The notes: generated by a model not told the origin, from the letters alone. Positions 8,149-15,184 are shown, counted from the stretch's first letter. The stretch: DNA of 16,109 nucleotides from an uncultured Clostridia bacterium (GCA_938014915.1 CALLQQ010000017.1:1-16109); one strand, 5' to 3'. Program-made: numbers and translations.

Positions 8149-8565
8149 ATGAGAATCTCTGAAAAAGTGTCCTATCTTAAAGGATTAATTGAGGGGCTAG
8201 GAATCAACGAGGATACAAATGAAGGCAAGATATATAATTCAATAATTGATATTCTTGGTGATATTGCAAGCTCCATCGATAATTTAGAGGAAGAAACAAC
8301 TGACATAGTCGATCTAATCGACATCATTGATGAAGATCTTGGCATGCTTGAGGAGGAGTATTACGATATTGATGATAATGATATTATCGATTTCGAAGAT
8401 GAACTCTATGAAGTAATTTGCCCATCTTGCGAAGAAGAAATTATCCTTGATCCGCAATCGTTTGATGATGGCGAAATGCTCTGTCCTAATTGTGGCCAGC
8501 ATTTAGAATTTGACTTCGATGACTGTGGTTGTGATGAATGCGAATGCCATCACGACGAAGAATAA
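8149..8565 (+). CDS. Acidic zinc-ribbon protein, CD1247-like
   Basis: A 138-residue protein of unknown function resembling the clostridial CD1247 N-terminal-domain family. The first 50 residues (KVSYLKGLIEGLGI and on) form a predicted helical pair with SIIDILGDIASSIDNLEEE, which could dimerise. A very acidic stretch spans about 47-88. A zinc ribbon follows, with CPSC at 91-94 and CPNC at 112-115. The last residues add a second cluster, Cys126, Cys128, Cys131, Cys133, His134 and His135, which could bind another metal. A GGAAAGG-CAAGG region before ATG 8149 provides the ribosome binding site. It lies 51 bases after efp with no visible terminator between, so they are probably co-transcribed. Family placement is moderate; function is unknown. 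Confidence 0.8.
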   Translation: MRISEKVSYLKGLIEGLGINEDTNEGKIYNSIIDILGDIASSIDNLEEETTDIVDLIDIIDEDLGMLEEEYYDIDDNDIIDFEDELYEVICPSCEEEIILDPQSFDDGEMLCPNCGQHLEFDFDDCGCDECECHHDEE

Positions 8566-8596
8566 AAACACACAGTTAATTTTAATATTGCAAATC

Positions 8597-8722
8597 TGTT
8601 TCAGGGCGGAGTGGAAGTCTCCACCGGTGGTAATAAGGCTGATGCCTTTAGTCCACGAGCGCATTAGCGCCGACTTTGGTGAAATCCCAAGACCGACGGT
8701 TAAAGTCCGGATGAAAGAAGCG
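8597..8722 (+). promoter_or_regulatory. FMN riboswitch aptamer (RFN element)
   Basis: Conserved blocks of the RFN element are present in order: GGGCGGAGTGGAAGTCTCCA then CCGGTGGT, the CCACGAGC segment, GGTGAAATCCCAAGACCGAC, and GGTTAAAGTCCGGATGAAAG. The closing stem P1 can form between TGTTTC (8597-8602) and GAAGCG (8717-8722). FMN binding should favour the terminator downstream and lower ribU transcription. No convincing promoter was found between the zinc-ribbon gene and the aptamer, so the RNA may extend from the efp promoter. Confidence 0.95.
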
Positions 8723-8723
8723 A

Positions 8724-8802
8724 TAGTGATATGCACTTTAGTGCCATATACTTTTATGCTATGTTCTTAGAACTGTGCATCTTAGTGATATGCACTTTTA
8801 GT
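8724..8802 (+). repeat. Two copies of a 19-20-base direct repeat in the FMN riboswitch platform
   Basis: TAGTGATATGCACTTTAGT (8724-8742) recurs as TAGTGATATGCACTTTTAGT (8783-8802), 59 bases later, differing by one T. Weaker likeness continues for about 16 bases after each copy. Each copy begins its own imperfect hairpin; the first pairs ATATGCACT with AGTGCCATAT. The repeats occupy the unusually long spacer (about 93 bases) between aptamer and terminator. Confidence 0.7.
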
Positions 8803-8815
8803 ACAATACACTTAT

Positions 8816-8852
8816 CACGCCCTTAAAGATTAATCTTTAAGGGCGTGTTTTT
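8816..8852 (+). terminator. FMN riboswitch terminator hairpin
   Basis: Bases 8816-8847 form a perfect 32-base palindrome, 16 bases per arm, beginning CACGCCCTTAAAG and ending with its complement, followed by TTTTT (8848-8852). It is the expression platform that ends transcription before ribU when FMN is bound. Its first arm, bases 8818-8827, can alternatively pair with bases 8599-8608 of the aptamer. Confidence 0.88.
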
Positions 8853-8911
8853 ACCCCATTTCAGATTTGCTACACATTACAGCAATAGCTGAATTATGGA
8901 GGTAAAGAAAG

Positions 8912-9505
8912 ATGAACACAAGCACAAAATCAAGTCCAGGACAAAATGCAAGCAGATATTCGGTGAGGCAAATATGTATTATCGGCATTCTCGCTGCGGT
9001 CGGTGTGGTATTATCGTATTTTGAAATACCGTTGGGGCCAGGCAATGAATACCTAAAATTTGATGCATCCGATATTCCTACCGTAATAGCGACTCTAGTA
9101 GGTGGGGTTGTGCCTGCAATTTTTGTGGCATTTATAAAGAATGCTATACAACTGATGTCTACTACATCATTTGGGATAGGGCAGATAATCAATTTTTGCA
9201 TGGGCATTACTTTAGCGCTATCAGTAAAATTTACGTATAAAAGGCTAATAGGCAAAAAAGACAAGGTATTCACATATGTTATAACCTACATTATAACAAT
9301 CCTCGCCTTTGTAATAGTAGGAGCCTTATTGAATATTGCCTTAACACCAGTTTTTAATGCTCTTAAGGGCTGGCCTAACAACATAGAATTGATTATTGCT
9401 AGAGTGGCACAAGCAACAGTACTTAATATATTAAAGCCTGCAATTACTTTATCAGCATCATTCCCGATTTTTTTGGCATTAAAACGTGCGAATTTAGCGA
9501 AGTAG
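8912..9505 (+). CDS. ribU: Riboflavin ECF transporter substrate-binding protein
   Basis: Integral membrane S component of an energy-coupling factor importer; RibU proteins bind riboflavin and work with a shared ATPase/EcfT module. At 197 residues it shows about five or six hydrophobic segments (near 20-37, 57-80, 90-107, 120-145, 155-190). The motif YLKFDASDIPTVIATLVGG and the following FIKNAIQLM match the RibU pattern of a Phe-Asp-x-Ser/Ala-Asp-Ile/Leu-Pro core and a Lys-Asn membrane motif. ATG 8912 follows GGAGG (8898-8902) by 9 bases. The FMN riboswitch just upstream is strong independent support for a flavin substrate. No ECF ATPase or EcfT genes lie in the window, which fits a group II arrangement. 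Confidence 0.92.
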   Translation: MNTSTKSSPGQNASRYSVRQICIIGILAAVGVVLSYFEIPLGPGNEYLKFDASDIPTVIATLVGGVVPAIFVAFIKNAIQLMSTTSFGIGQIINFCMGITLALSVKFTYKRLIGKKDKVFTYVITYIITILAFVIVGALLNIALTPVFNALKGWPNNIELIIARVAQATVLNILKPAITLSASFPIFLALKRANLAK

Positions 9506-9508
9506 CTA

Positions 9509-9537
9509 TTGACATCAAAGAAGAAAAGTAGTATCAT
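9509..9537 (+). promoter_or_regulatory. SigA promoter of the SAM riboswitch-metK unit
   Basis: A perfect -35 TTGACA (9509-9514) and -10 TATCAT (9532-9537) are 17 bases apart. The -35 box begins only 3 bases after the ribU stop. Transcription should start near 9544, just ahead of the aptamer. Confidence 0.85.
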
Positions 9538-9554
9538 GTAATCATAACTTAATA

Positions 9555-9650
9555 CCTTATCAAGAGTGGTGGAGGAACAGGACCTGTGAAACCCAGCAAC
9601 CTGCATATGTGCAAAGGTGCTAAATCCTGCGTTTAATACGGAAGATGAGG
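9555..9650 (+). promoter_or_regulatory. SAM-I riboswitch aptamer (S box)
   Basis: The S-box signature is clear: CCTTATCAAGAG, then GGTGGAGG, CCTGTGAAACCCAGCAACCTG, and GGTGCTAAATCCTGC. Stem P1 forms between CCTTATC (9555-9561) and GATGAGG (9644-9650). SAM binding is expected to stabilise P1 and so allow the terminator at 9670-9696 to fold, cutting metK transcription when SAM is plentiful. Confidence 0.96.
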
Positions 9651-9670
9651 GATTTTTATATGTAAAAATC
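9651..9670 (+). promoter_or_regulatory. Probable core of the SAM riboswitch antiterminator
   Basis: GATTTTTA and TAAAAATC pair perfectly around a 4-base loop. The helix can be extended by pairing GAG (9647-9649) of P1 with CTC (9675-9677) of the terminator, which would exclude both of those structures. This is the layout expected of an antiterminator; it is inferred from pairing only. Confidence 0.55.
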
Positions 9671-9696
9671 AGCACTCGTTTAACGGGTGCTGTTTT
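9670..9696 (+). terminator. SAM riboswitch terminator
   Basis: CAGCACTCG (9670-9678) pairs with CGGGTGCTG (9684-9692) around TTTAA, with one G-T pair, followed by TTTT. It sits 21 bases before the metK start and provides the off state of the S box. Confidence 0.88.
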
Positions 9697-9717
9697 GTCT
9701 AAATTAGGAGGAATATA

Positions 9718-10896
9718 ATGAAGAAATACTTGTTCACATCGGAATCTGTTACAGAGGGGCATCCCGATAAAGTCTGCGATCAAATCTCCGATGCCGTAGT
9801 CGACGCAATTCTATCAAAGGATAAAGATGCTCGCATAGCGTGTGAAACAATTATAACAACTGGCATGGTATTACTAATGGGAGAAGTTACGACGAATTGC
9901 TATGTGGATATACCGCAAATTGCTCGTGATGTAGTACTTGACATTGGTTACGATAATGCTAACGACGGCTTCGACGGGAAGACTTGCGCCGTGCTTACAT
10001 CAATTGATGAGCAATCCGACGATATTGCATTAGGTGTGAATAAATCGCTAGAAGCTAAGGAAGATAAAATAAGTAGCTCGACCGGTGCTGGCGATCAGGG
10101 TATGATGTTCGGTTATGCATGTAATGAAACACCGGAACTAATGCCTATGCCAATCTCACTTGCACATAAATTAGCACGACAATTAACTGCAGTAAGAAAG
10201 AACGGAACCTTAAGCTATTTGCGTCCCGATGGCAAGACACAAGTCACGGTCGAGTATATTGATGATAAACCATCTAGGGTTGATACAATAGTTGTTTCAT
10301 CGCAACATTCTGAAGATGTAACACTTGACGAAATTAGAGAAGATATTATAAAACACGTTATAAATCCTATCGTACCAAATAATTTACTTGATGATAGGAC
10401 TTCTATACTTGTTAATCCAACAGGCAGATTCGTTGTAGGCGGTCCGCAAGGTGATAGCGGATTAACTGGAAGGAAGATAATAGTTGACACCTATGGCGGC
10501 TATTCTAAGCATGGTGGCGGAGCTTTTTCAGGTAAAGACCCGACAAAGGTGGACAGGTCCGCATCATATGCTGCAAGATATATAGCTAAAAATATCGTTG
10601 CTGCTAGGATAGCTGATAAATGTGAAGTGCAGCTAGCATACGCAATTGGCGTAGCGCAGCCGGTATCGATAATGATCGATACATTCGGTACTGGTAAGTA
10701 CGACGAAACAAAGATAGCAAATGCCGTAATGAATGTATTTAATCTAACGCCTGATGGCATTATAGATTTACTTGATTTAAGGAATACAAGTTATCAGCCT
10801 CTTGCCGCATACGGTCACATGGGCAGAGAGGACTTGCCAATTAAGTGGGAAAAAACAGATAAAGTTGAGGCATTGTTAGATGCACTCAATCAGTAG
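9718..10896 (+). CDS. metK: S-adenosylmethionine synthetase
   Basis: Makes S-adenosylmethionine from methionine and ATP. At 392 residues it is the normal bacterial length. Active-site motifs are in place: GHPDK at 14-18, the methionine/ATP loop GAGDQG at 123-128, and the phosphate loop GGGAFSGKD at 266-274. The AGGAGG site lies 7 bases before ATG 9718. The SAM-I riboswitch upstream gives direct feedback control by the product. A terminator follows within 60 bases, so metK is mainly its own unit. Nothing unusual was seen in the protein. Confidence 0.98.
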   Translation: MKKYLFTSESVTEGHPDKVCDQISDAVVDAILSKDKDARIACETIITTGMVLLMGEVTTNCYVDIPQIARDVVLDIGYDNANDGFDGKTCAVLTSIDEQSDDIALGVNKSLEAKEDKISSSTGAGDQGMMFGYACNETPELMPMPISLAHKLARQLTAVRKNGTLSYLRPDGKTQVTVEYIDDKPSRVDTIVVSSQHSEDVTLDEIREDIIKHVINPIVPNNLLDDRTSILVNPTGRFVVGGPQGDSGLTGRKIIVDTYGGYSKHGGGAFSGKDPTKVDRSASYAARYIAKNIVAARIADKCEVQLAYAIGVAQPVSIMIDTFGTGKYDETKIANAVMNVFNLTPDGIIDLLDLRNTSYQPLAAYGHMGREDLPIKWEKTDKVEALLDALNQ

Positions 10897-10916
10897 AGCA
10901 ATTAAAATTTAATAGC

Positions 10917-10960
10917 AAAACTCCTCTCGCTTTCATATTATAATGAAGAGAGGAGTTTTT
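10917..10960 (+). terminator. metK terminator, also covering the next gene's ribosome binding site
   Basis: CTCCTCTC (10921-10928) pairs with GAGAGGAG (10948-10955), flanked by AAAA and TTTTT; the loop can add TTCAT/ATGAA pairing. The AGGAG in the 3' arm (10951-10955) is also the only good ribosome binding site for the gene starting at 10964. In any readthrough transcript the hairpin would therefore also hide that site. Confidence 0.85.
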
Positions 10961-10963
10961 GTT

Positions 10964-11356
10964 ATGATGTACATATATATAACGATAGCAATTATCATTA
11001 CTGTTTTTGCACTAGTTGAGTCGATTAACGTAATCTCCCGCACTCTACTTACATCGAAGCAAAGGAGTGTCGGCACCAATATCATAATTATTCCTGTGAG
11101 CGGACATATTGACGATGTAGAGTACTTCATTAGGGGGTTTGTGCATAGGGGGAAGTGGAACGGTATAGTGCGTCCCGACAATATCGTGATTGCCGACATG
11201 GGAATTGATGAAGAAACACGAAAGATATGCATGTTGCTTTGCGAAGAATTTGAGTTTATTTACATATGCGATTCTCAGGAGGTAATCAACTTTCTAGATG
11301 AAGGAATTTATAAAGATAATCAGATTCATTGCACAAGTGGGGAAAATGCTCTATAA
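10964..11356 (+). CDS. Unrecognised small protein with N-terminal membrane anchor
   Basis: 130 residues; function unknown. A hydrophobic segment at about 2-20 (YIYITIAIIITVFALVE) should anchor it with the rest in the cytoplasm, since basic residues follow it. The remainder alternates beta strands and helices: NIIIIPVSG near 39-47, DDVEYFIRGF, NIVIADMGIDEETRKI, and FEFIYICDS. This loosely recalls the first half of a GT-A glycosyltransferase fold, but the catalytic half is absent, so no activity is claimed. ATG 10964 lies 8 bases after AGGAG; an upstream ATG at 10943 falls inside the metK terminator hairpin and is rejected. Its stop codon overlaps the -10 box of the recD2 promoter. Real coding status is supported by 130 codons with a good ribosome binding site. 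Confidence 0.75.
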   Translation: MMYIYITIAIIITVFALVESINVISRTLLTSKQRSVGTNIIIIPVSGHIDDVEYFIRGFVHRGKWNGIVRPDNIVIADMGIDEETRKICMLLCEEFEFIYICDSQEVINFLDEGIYKDNQIHCTSGENAL

Positions 11357-11357
11357 T
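11329..11357 (+). promoter_or_regulatory. SigA promoter of recD2
   Basis: TTGCAC (11329-11334) and a perfect TATAAT (11352-11357) are 17 bases apart. The TAA stop of the preceding gene lies within the -10 box. Transcription should start near 11364, leaving a leader of about 23 bases. Confidence 0.75.
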
Positions 11358-11386
11358 ATAAGTATAGTGTTTATTTGGGAGGATAT

Positions 11387-13627
11387 ATGTATAAAGAGCA
11401 GGAATTCATACATTTAGAGGGAAGTGTCGAATCCGTTATATATAGAAATGACGACAACGGATATATTGTGCTGGAGCTTGCTAGCGGCGATGAACTAGTC
11501 ATCGTTGTTGGCGAGCTTGGTAGTGTGCAAATTGGGGAGGAGCTCCGTTTAACGGGTACATATATCACTCATGCTAAATATGGAACTCAGTTCAGGGCTG
11601 AAGTATGCGAAAGAAGTTTGCTAACATCAGCTGCATCAATTCGCCGCTATCTAGCATCCGGGATTGTCAAAGGCGTTGGACCAGCAATGTCGAAACGCAT
11701 TGTAGACCATTTCGGGGATGAAACGCTTGACATCATAGAACAGGAACCTGAAAGATTATCCGAAGTAAAAGGTATATCAAAAAAATTACGTGAGAGTATC
11801 GCGGAAGAATTTAAGCAGATTTTCGGTATTAGGACTGTCATGGTATATCTATCGAAATTCGGGATTTCCCCCTCATTCAGTGTTCGTGCATGGAAAAAGT
11901 GGGGGAAGGCTAGCATAGATATCATTAGTGAGAATCCATTTGAATTATGCTCAGCAGGCATTGAAATGGACTTCTTAATAGTGGACAAAATCGCAAGCGA
12001 ATTCCAATTCTCTGAAGATAATATAAATCGAGTAAGGGCAGGTATATCGTATGTACTTATTAGGAATGCCAATTCGGGACACACTTGCTTACCACTGGAT
12101 AGGTTGACTGAAACGGCATGCGCATTACTTAATATTGATGAAGATAAATTTGGTGAAGCTTTAAACATTGAAATAGAAGACGGTACACTTTGCGAGTTAA
12201 TCAAAAGAGAGCGGAGCTTCATCTACCTAAGGGAATATTATGATGCTGAAAATTATATTGCCGGAAGATTAGCCATTATCAAACACTCATTTCCAAATAT
12301 AAATGTATCGCATGAAAAGGCAATTGACAAAATGCAGGTGGAATTAGGAATAAAATATGAGAGCCTTCAAAGGGAGGCAATATCGCTTGCCCTGTCTAGA
12401 GGGGCGCTCATTCTAACGGGTGGTCCAGGTACGGGTAAAACCACTACTTTAAACGCCATTATCTCAATTTTTAAGGGAAAAGGCGATAAAGTATTGATTG
12501 CCGCACCGACGGTGAGAGCAGCAAAGCGAATATCTGAATTAACGGGATATGAGGCTAAAACAATTCACCGTCTTTTAGAAGTTGGATATTCAGACAACGG
12601 CAACATGAAATTCCTAAAATGTGAAGAAAACCTCCTCGATGCCGATGTTATCATAATTGATGAAATGTCAATGGTCGATACATTGCTATTTGAAGCATTA
12701 CTAAAGGCTATGAGATTATCATGCCGTATAATAATGGTCGGTGATAGCGATCAGCTCCCCTCAGTAGGGGCGGGGAACGTCCTAAAGGACCTTATTGAAA
12801 GTAATATGTTGACACTTGTAGAGTTAAAAGAGATTTTCCGCCAGGCCGCTGAGAGCCGCATTGTAACTAATGCGCACAGAATTGTTATTGGCGATATGCC
12901 GGACCTTGCAACACGGGATAGTGACTTTTTCTTTATGCAACGACTTGACCCGCAGGATGCAGAAGATACGATTGTCGAATTATGTGCAAAGCGCCTCCCA
13001 AGAACATATAAATTCTCACCGATTGATGATATTCAGGTGCTAACACCGAATCGTCGGGGGACACTCGGTTGTTTAGAGTTGAACTCATCTTTGCAAGCGG
13101 AATTAAATCCGCAGCACAAGGATAAAACAGAAATAAAATATGGTGATATTACATTCCGTGATGGTGATAAAGTTATGCAGGTGAGGAACAACTATGATAT
13201 TGAGTGGGATATGAAAGGCGAAAAGGGAGCAGGCATATATAATGGCGATATTGGTATTATTAAGATGATCGACAAACGAACCCAAACCATTGTTATCGAC
13301 TTCGAGGGTAAAATTGCACATTATAATTTCGATCTTTTACTAGAACTTGAGCTTGCATATGCGATTACAGTTCATAAAAGTCAAGGTAGCGAATTCGATG
13401 CTGTAATAATCCCCGTGCTCGGCGGTTACGATAAGCTGTATTTTAGGAATCTTTTATATACGGGCGTTACTAGAGCAAAGAAACTATTGATACTAGTAGG
13501 ATCGAAGAATAGAATTGCCTTCATGGTTGGGAATGATAGAAAGACTTTAAGATACACTGGATTAAAATTCTTGATAGAAAGGCAAATTGAGAGGGATAGC
13601 GATGAAGGCTTGGAGCTTTTTAGTTGA
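11387..13627 (+). CDS. recD2: RecD2-type ATP-dependent DNA helicase
   Basis: Superfamily 1B 5'-to-3' helicase of the RecD2/TraA group, acting in DNA repair without RecBC. At 746 residues it has an N-terminal OB-like segment (about 1-85), helix-hairpin-helix repeats (for example ASGIVKGVGPAMSKRI near 87-102 and VKGISKKLRESI), then the motor. Walker A is GGPGTGKTT at 345-353, Walker B IIIDEMSMVD near 424, VGDSDQLPSVGAGN is motif III, and AYAITVHKSQGSEFDAVI near 657 is the C-terminal UvrD-like motif. ATG 11387 follows GGGAGG closely; an upstream TTG at 11375 overlaps it and is rejected. The 3' end overlaps comF by 26 bases. Family assignment is firm. Confidence 0.95.
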   Translation: MYKEQEFIHLEGSVESVIYRNDDNGYIVLELASGDELVIVVGELGSVQIGEELRLTGTYITHAKYGTQFRAEVCERSLLTSAASIRRYLASGIVKGVGPAMSKRIVDHFGDETLDIIEQEPERLSEVKGISKKLRESIAEEFKQIFGIRTVMVYLSKFGISPSFSVRAWKKWGKASIDIISENPFELCSAGIEMDFLIVDKIASEFQFSEDNINRVRAGISYVLIRNANSGHTCLPLDRLTETACALLNIDEDKFGEALNIEIEDGTLCELIKRERSFIYLREYYDAENYIAGRLAIIKHSFPNINVSHEKAIDKMQVELGIKYESLQREAISLALSRGALILTGGPGTGKTTTLNAIISIFKGKGDKVLIAAPTVRAAKRISELTGYEAKTIHRLLEVGYSDNGNMKFLKCEENLLDADVIIIDEMSMVDTLLFEALLKAMRLSCRIIMVGDSDQLPSVGAGNVLKDLIESNMLTLVELKEIFRQAAESRIVTNAHRIVIGDMPDLATRDSDFFFMQRLDPQDAEDTIVELCAKRLPRTYKFSPIDDIQVLTPNRRGTLGCLELNSSLQAELNPQHKDKTEIKYGDITFRDGDKVMQVRNNYDIEWDMKGEKGAGIYNGDIGIIKMIDKRTQTIVIDFEGKIAHYNFDLLLELELAYAITVHKSQGSEFDAVIIPVLGGYDKLYFRNLLYTGVTRAKKLLILVGSKNRIAFMVGNDRKTLRYTGLKFLIERQIERDSDEGLELFS

Positions 13628-14333
13628 TTTAATTGCACCGATGAGATGCCCCTTTTGCGATAGATTTATCCGTTGGGACAAGTTGTTTTGTTCTATATGT
13701 CTAAAAAAGCTACCCTTTACGGGTGATGAAGTTTGCAATACTTGTGGTAAGGCAGGTTGTATTTGCGAATTTACAACTAATGAAGAAAACACGCAAAAAA
13801 GAGTATATCCGCATTACGACAGGTGCATTGTGCCACTATTTTATAATGATATTGTAAAACACTCTATAATTGATATGAAGTATAATTCGTGCGGTGTAAA
13901 TGCTAAAGCCATCGCCGAAATTATTACTAGACGACTGAAGAACGATAATGAAAATTACTTATTAATTAGTGTGCCAATGACAAGGAGGGCTAAAATCGCA
14001 CGTGGATATAATCAATCACATTTAATAGCGAAGAATCTTTCTACATACCTTGGGATAGAATATGATTCAAAGGCATTAAAGAAGAATAGGGCTACCAAAG
14101 ATCAAAAAGTGCTAACTAAGCATGAAAGAGCTTTGAATTTGCTTGATGCGTTCACAGTGACTAAGCCTGAAAGAATCTTCAGCCGTGATATATTACTATG
14201 TGATGATGTCTTGACAACAGGGAACACGTTGAGCGAATGTGCACGGGTGCTAAAATTAGCAGGTGCAAAAACTATAACGGCGGTAGTATTTGCAACTGTT
14301 AGGGATGCACACAATACTGAAAATGAGGGTTAA
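13602..14333 (+). CDS. comF: ComF family phosphoribosyltransferase-like protein
   Basis: A 243-residue ComFC/GntX-type protein. In naturally competent bacteria ComFC helps take up DNA; in others the role is unclear. The N-terminal zinc-binding part has cysteine pairs at 16/19 (CPFC), 30/33 (CSIC), 45/48 (CNTC) and 53/55. The C-terminal half is a phosphoribosyltransferase domain with VPMTRRAKIARGYNQS and the PRPP-binding loop ILLCDDVLTTGNTL near 196-209. ATG 13602, about 6 bases after GAGAGGG, is chosen over a TTG at 13587. It starts inside the end of recD2, so the two are translationally linked. Whether this organism takes up DNA cannot be judged from the window. Confidence 0.92.
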   Translation: MKAWSFLVDLIAPMRCPFCDRFIRWDKLFCSICLKKLPFTGDEVCNTCGKAGCICEFTTNEENTQKRVYPHYDRCIVPLFYNDIVKHSIIDMKYNSCGVNAKAIAEIITRRLKNDNENYLLISVPMTRRAKIARGYNQSHLIAKNLSTYLGIEYDSKALKKNRATKDQKVLTKHERALNLLDAFTVTKPERIFSRDILLCDDVLTTGNTLSECARVLKLAGAKTITAVVFATVRDAHNTENEG

Positions 14334-14338
14334 AAAGT

Positions 14339-14367
14339 TTGCGTTAAAAGTGGTTTTATGATATAAT
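14339..14367 (+). promoter_or_regulatory. Extended -10 promoter of thyX-tmk
   Basis: TTGCGT (14339-14344) is 17 bases before a perfect TATAAT (14362-14367). A TG one base upstream of the -10 box (14359-14360) makes it an extended -10 promoter. It begins 5 bases after the comF stop. The leader is about 40 bases. Confidence 0.75.
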
Positions 14368-14413
14368 TTTATAGTATTGTTAGTGTTTATTTAGAAAGGT
14401 AGGGTAATAAATA

Positions 14414-15184
14414 ATGAGAGTGACTTTAATAACACATACCCCTAACCCAGAAAAAATAATAGCGGCATCCGCTAGACTGTGCTATTCTGACAGTGAAATA
14501 GATGAATTGCTAAATAATCTAGATGCCAAGAAATCGGCGGAGCTAGTTTCGAGATTAATTAAAATGGGACACGAAAGCACTATCGAGCATGTCACATTTA
14601 CATTCGGGCTAGAGGGAGTATCACGCTCTCTACTAGCGCAGATAACACGCCATAGGATGGCTTCTTTTTCTGTGCAAAGTCAAAGATACGTTAGAGGGGA
14701 TAACTTCCAATTCGTTATTCCACCCGAGATTGAATCATCACCAGAGGCTGAGCAAGTTTATTTAAAAGCAATGGAAAATGATATTGAAGCTTATAATAGG
14801 ATTACTGATATTCTTATCAGAAAGCATTTTGATAATTTAATTGGTCAAGGAATTAGCGAGAAAAAAGCTAAATCCCAAGCGGAAAAAATGGCTATTGAAG
14901 ATGCTAGATTCGTCCTGCCCAATGCTGCACATACGAAAATGATAGCAACTTTCAATGCGAGGAGCTTACTTAACTTCTTCAGTCTTCGTTGCTGTAATAG
15001 AGCCCAATGGGAGATTAAGGCGGTTGCAGATGAGATGCTAAGAATTTGCATCGACATAGCGCCGACCGTATTTAAAAGTGCTGGTCCGGGATGCGTTAGG
15101 GGAGCTTGCCCCGAGGGAAGTATGACTTGTGGCAAAATTAAAGAAGTAAGAGAATATTATAAGGAGCTTACAAATGGCGAGTAA
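14414..15184 (+). CDS. thyX: Flavin-dependent thymidylate synthase
   Basis: Converts dUMP to dTMP using methylenetetrahydrofolate, NADPH and FAD; unrelated to ThyA. The ThyX signature RHRxxSxxxxSxR is present as RHRMASFSVQSQR beginning at residue 79. Other family segments are GHESTIEHVTFTF and the C-terminal ARSLLNFFSLRCCNRAQWEI, in which the conserved substrate-binding Arg lies. 256 residues is slightly long compared with about 220-250 for many homologues. ATG 14414 has an AAAGGTAGGG site upstream. Its end overlaps tmk by 11 bases, placing two successive dTTP steps in one unit. Flavin dependence gives a functional link with the nearby ribU, though this may be chance. Confidence 0.97.
   Translation: MRVTLITHTPNPEKIIAASARLCYSDSEIDELLNNLDAKKSAELVSRLIKMGHESTIEHVTFTFGLEGVSRSLLAQITRHRMASFSVQSQRYVRGDNFQFVIPPEIESSPEAEQVYLKAMENDIEAYNRITDILIRKHFDNLIGQGISEKKAKSQAEKMAIEDARFVLPNAAHTKMIATFNARSLLNFFSLRCCNRAQWEIKAVADEMLRICIDIAPTVFKSAGPGCVRGACPEGSMTCGKIKEVREYYKELTNGE

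Noticed and set aside
8510..8770. 86-residue plus-strand open frame running into the FMN riboswitch
   Set aside because: It overlaps the end of the zinc-ribbon gene and the whole aptamer, whose conserved RNA blocks explain the sequence.
8851..9273. 140-residue minus-strand open frame over ribU
   Set aside because: Antisense to a well-supported transporter gene, with no independent evidence.
9286..9783. 165-residue open frame on the minus strand across ribU, SAM riboswitch and metK start
   Set aside because: It runs antisense through two clear genes and a riboswitch, has no ribosome binding site and matches no family.
10939..10944. TATAAT in the loop of the metK terminator as a promoter
   Set aside because: No acceptable -35 box lies 16-18 bases upstream and there is no extended -10 TG; kept only as a possibility in the findings.
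11647..12222. 191-residue open frame on the minus strand inside recD2
   Set aside because: It is fully antisense to the conserved recD2 sequence and low in recognisable motifs; a shadow of the coding frame.
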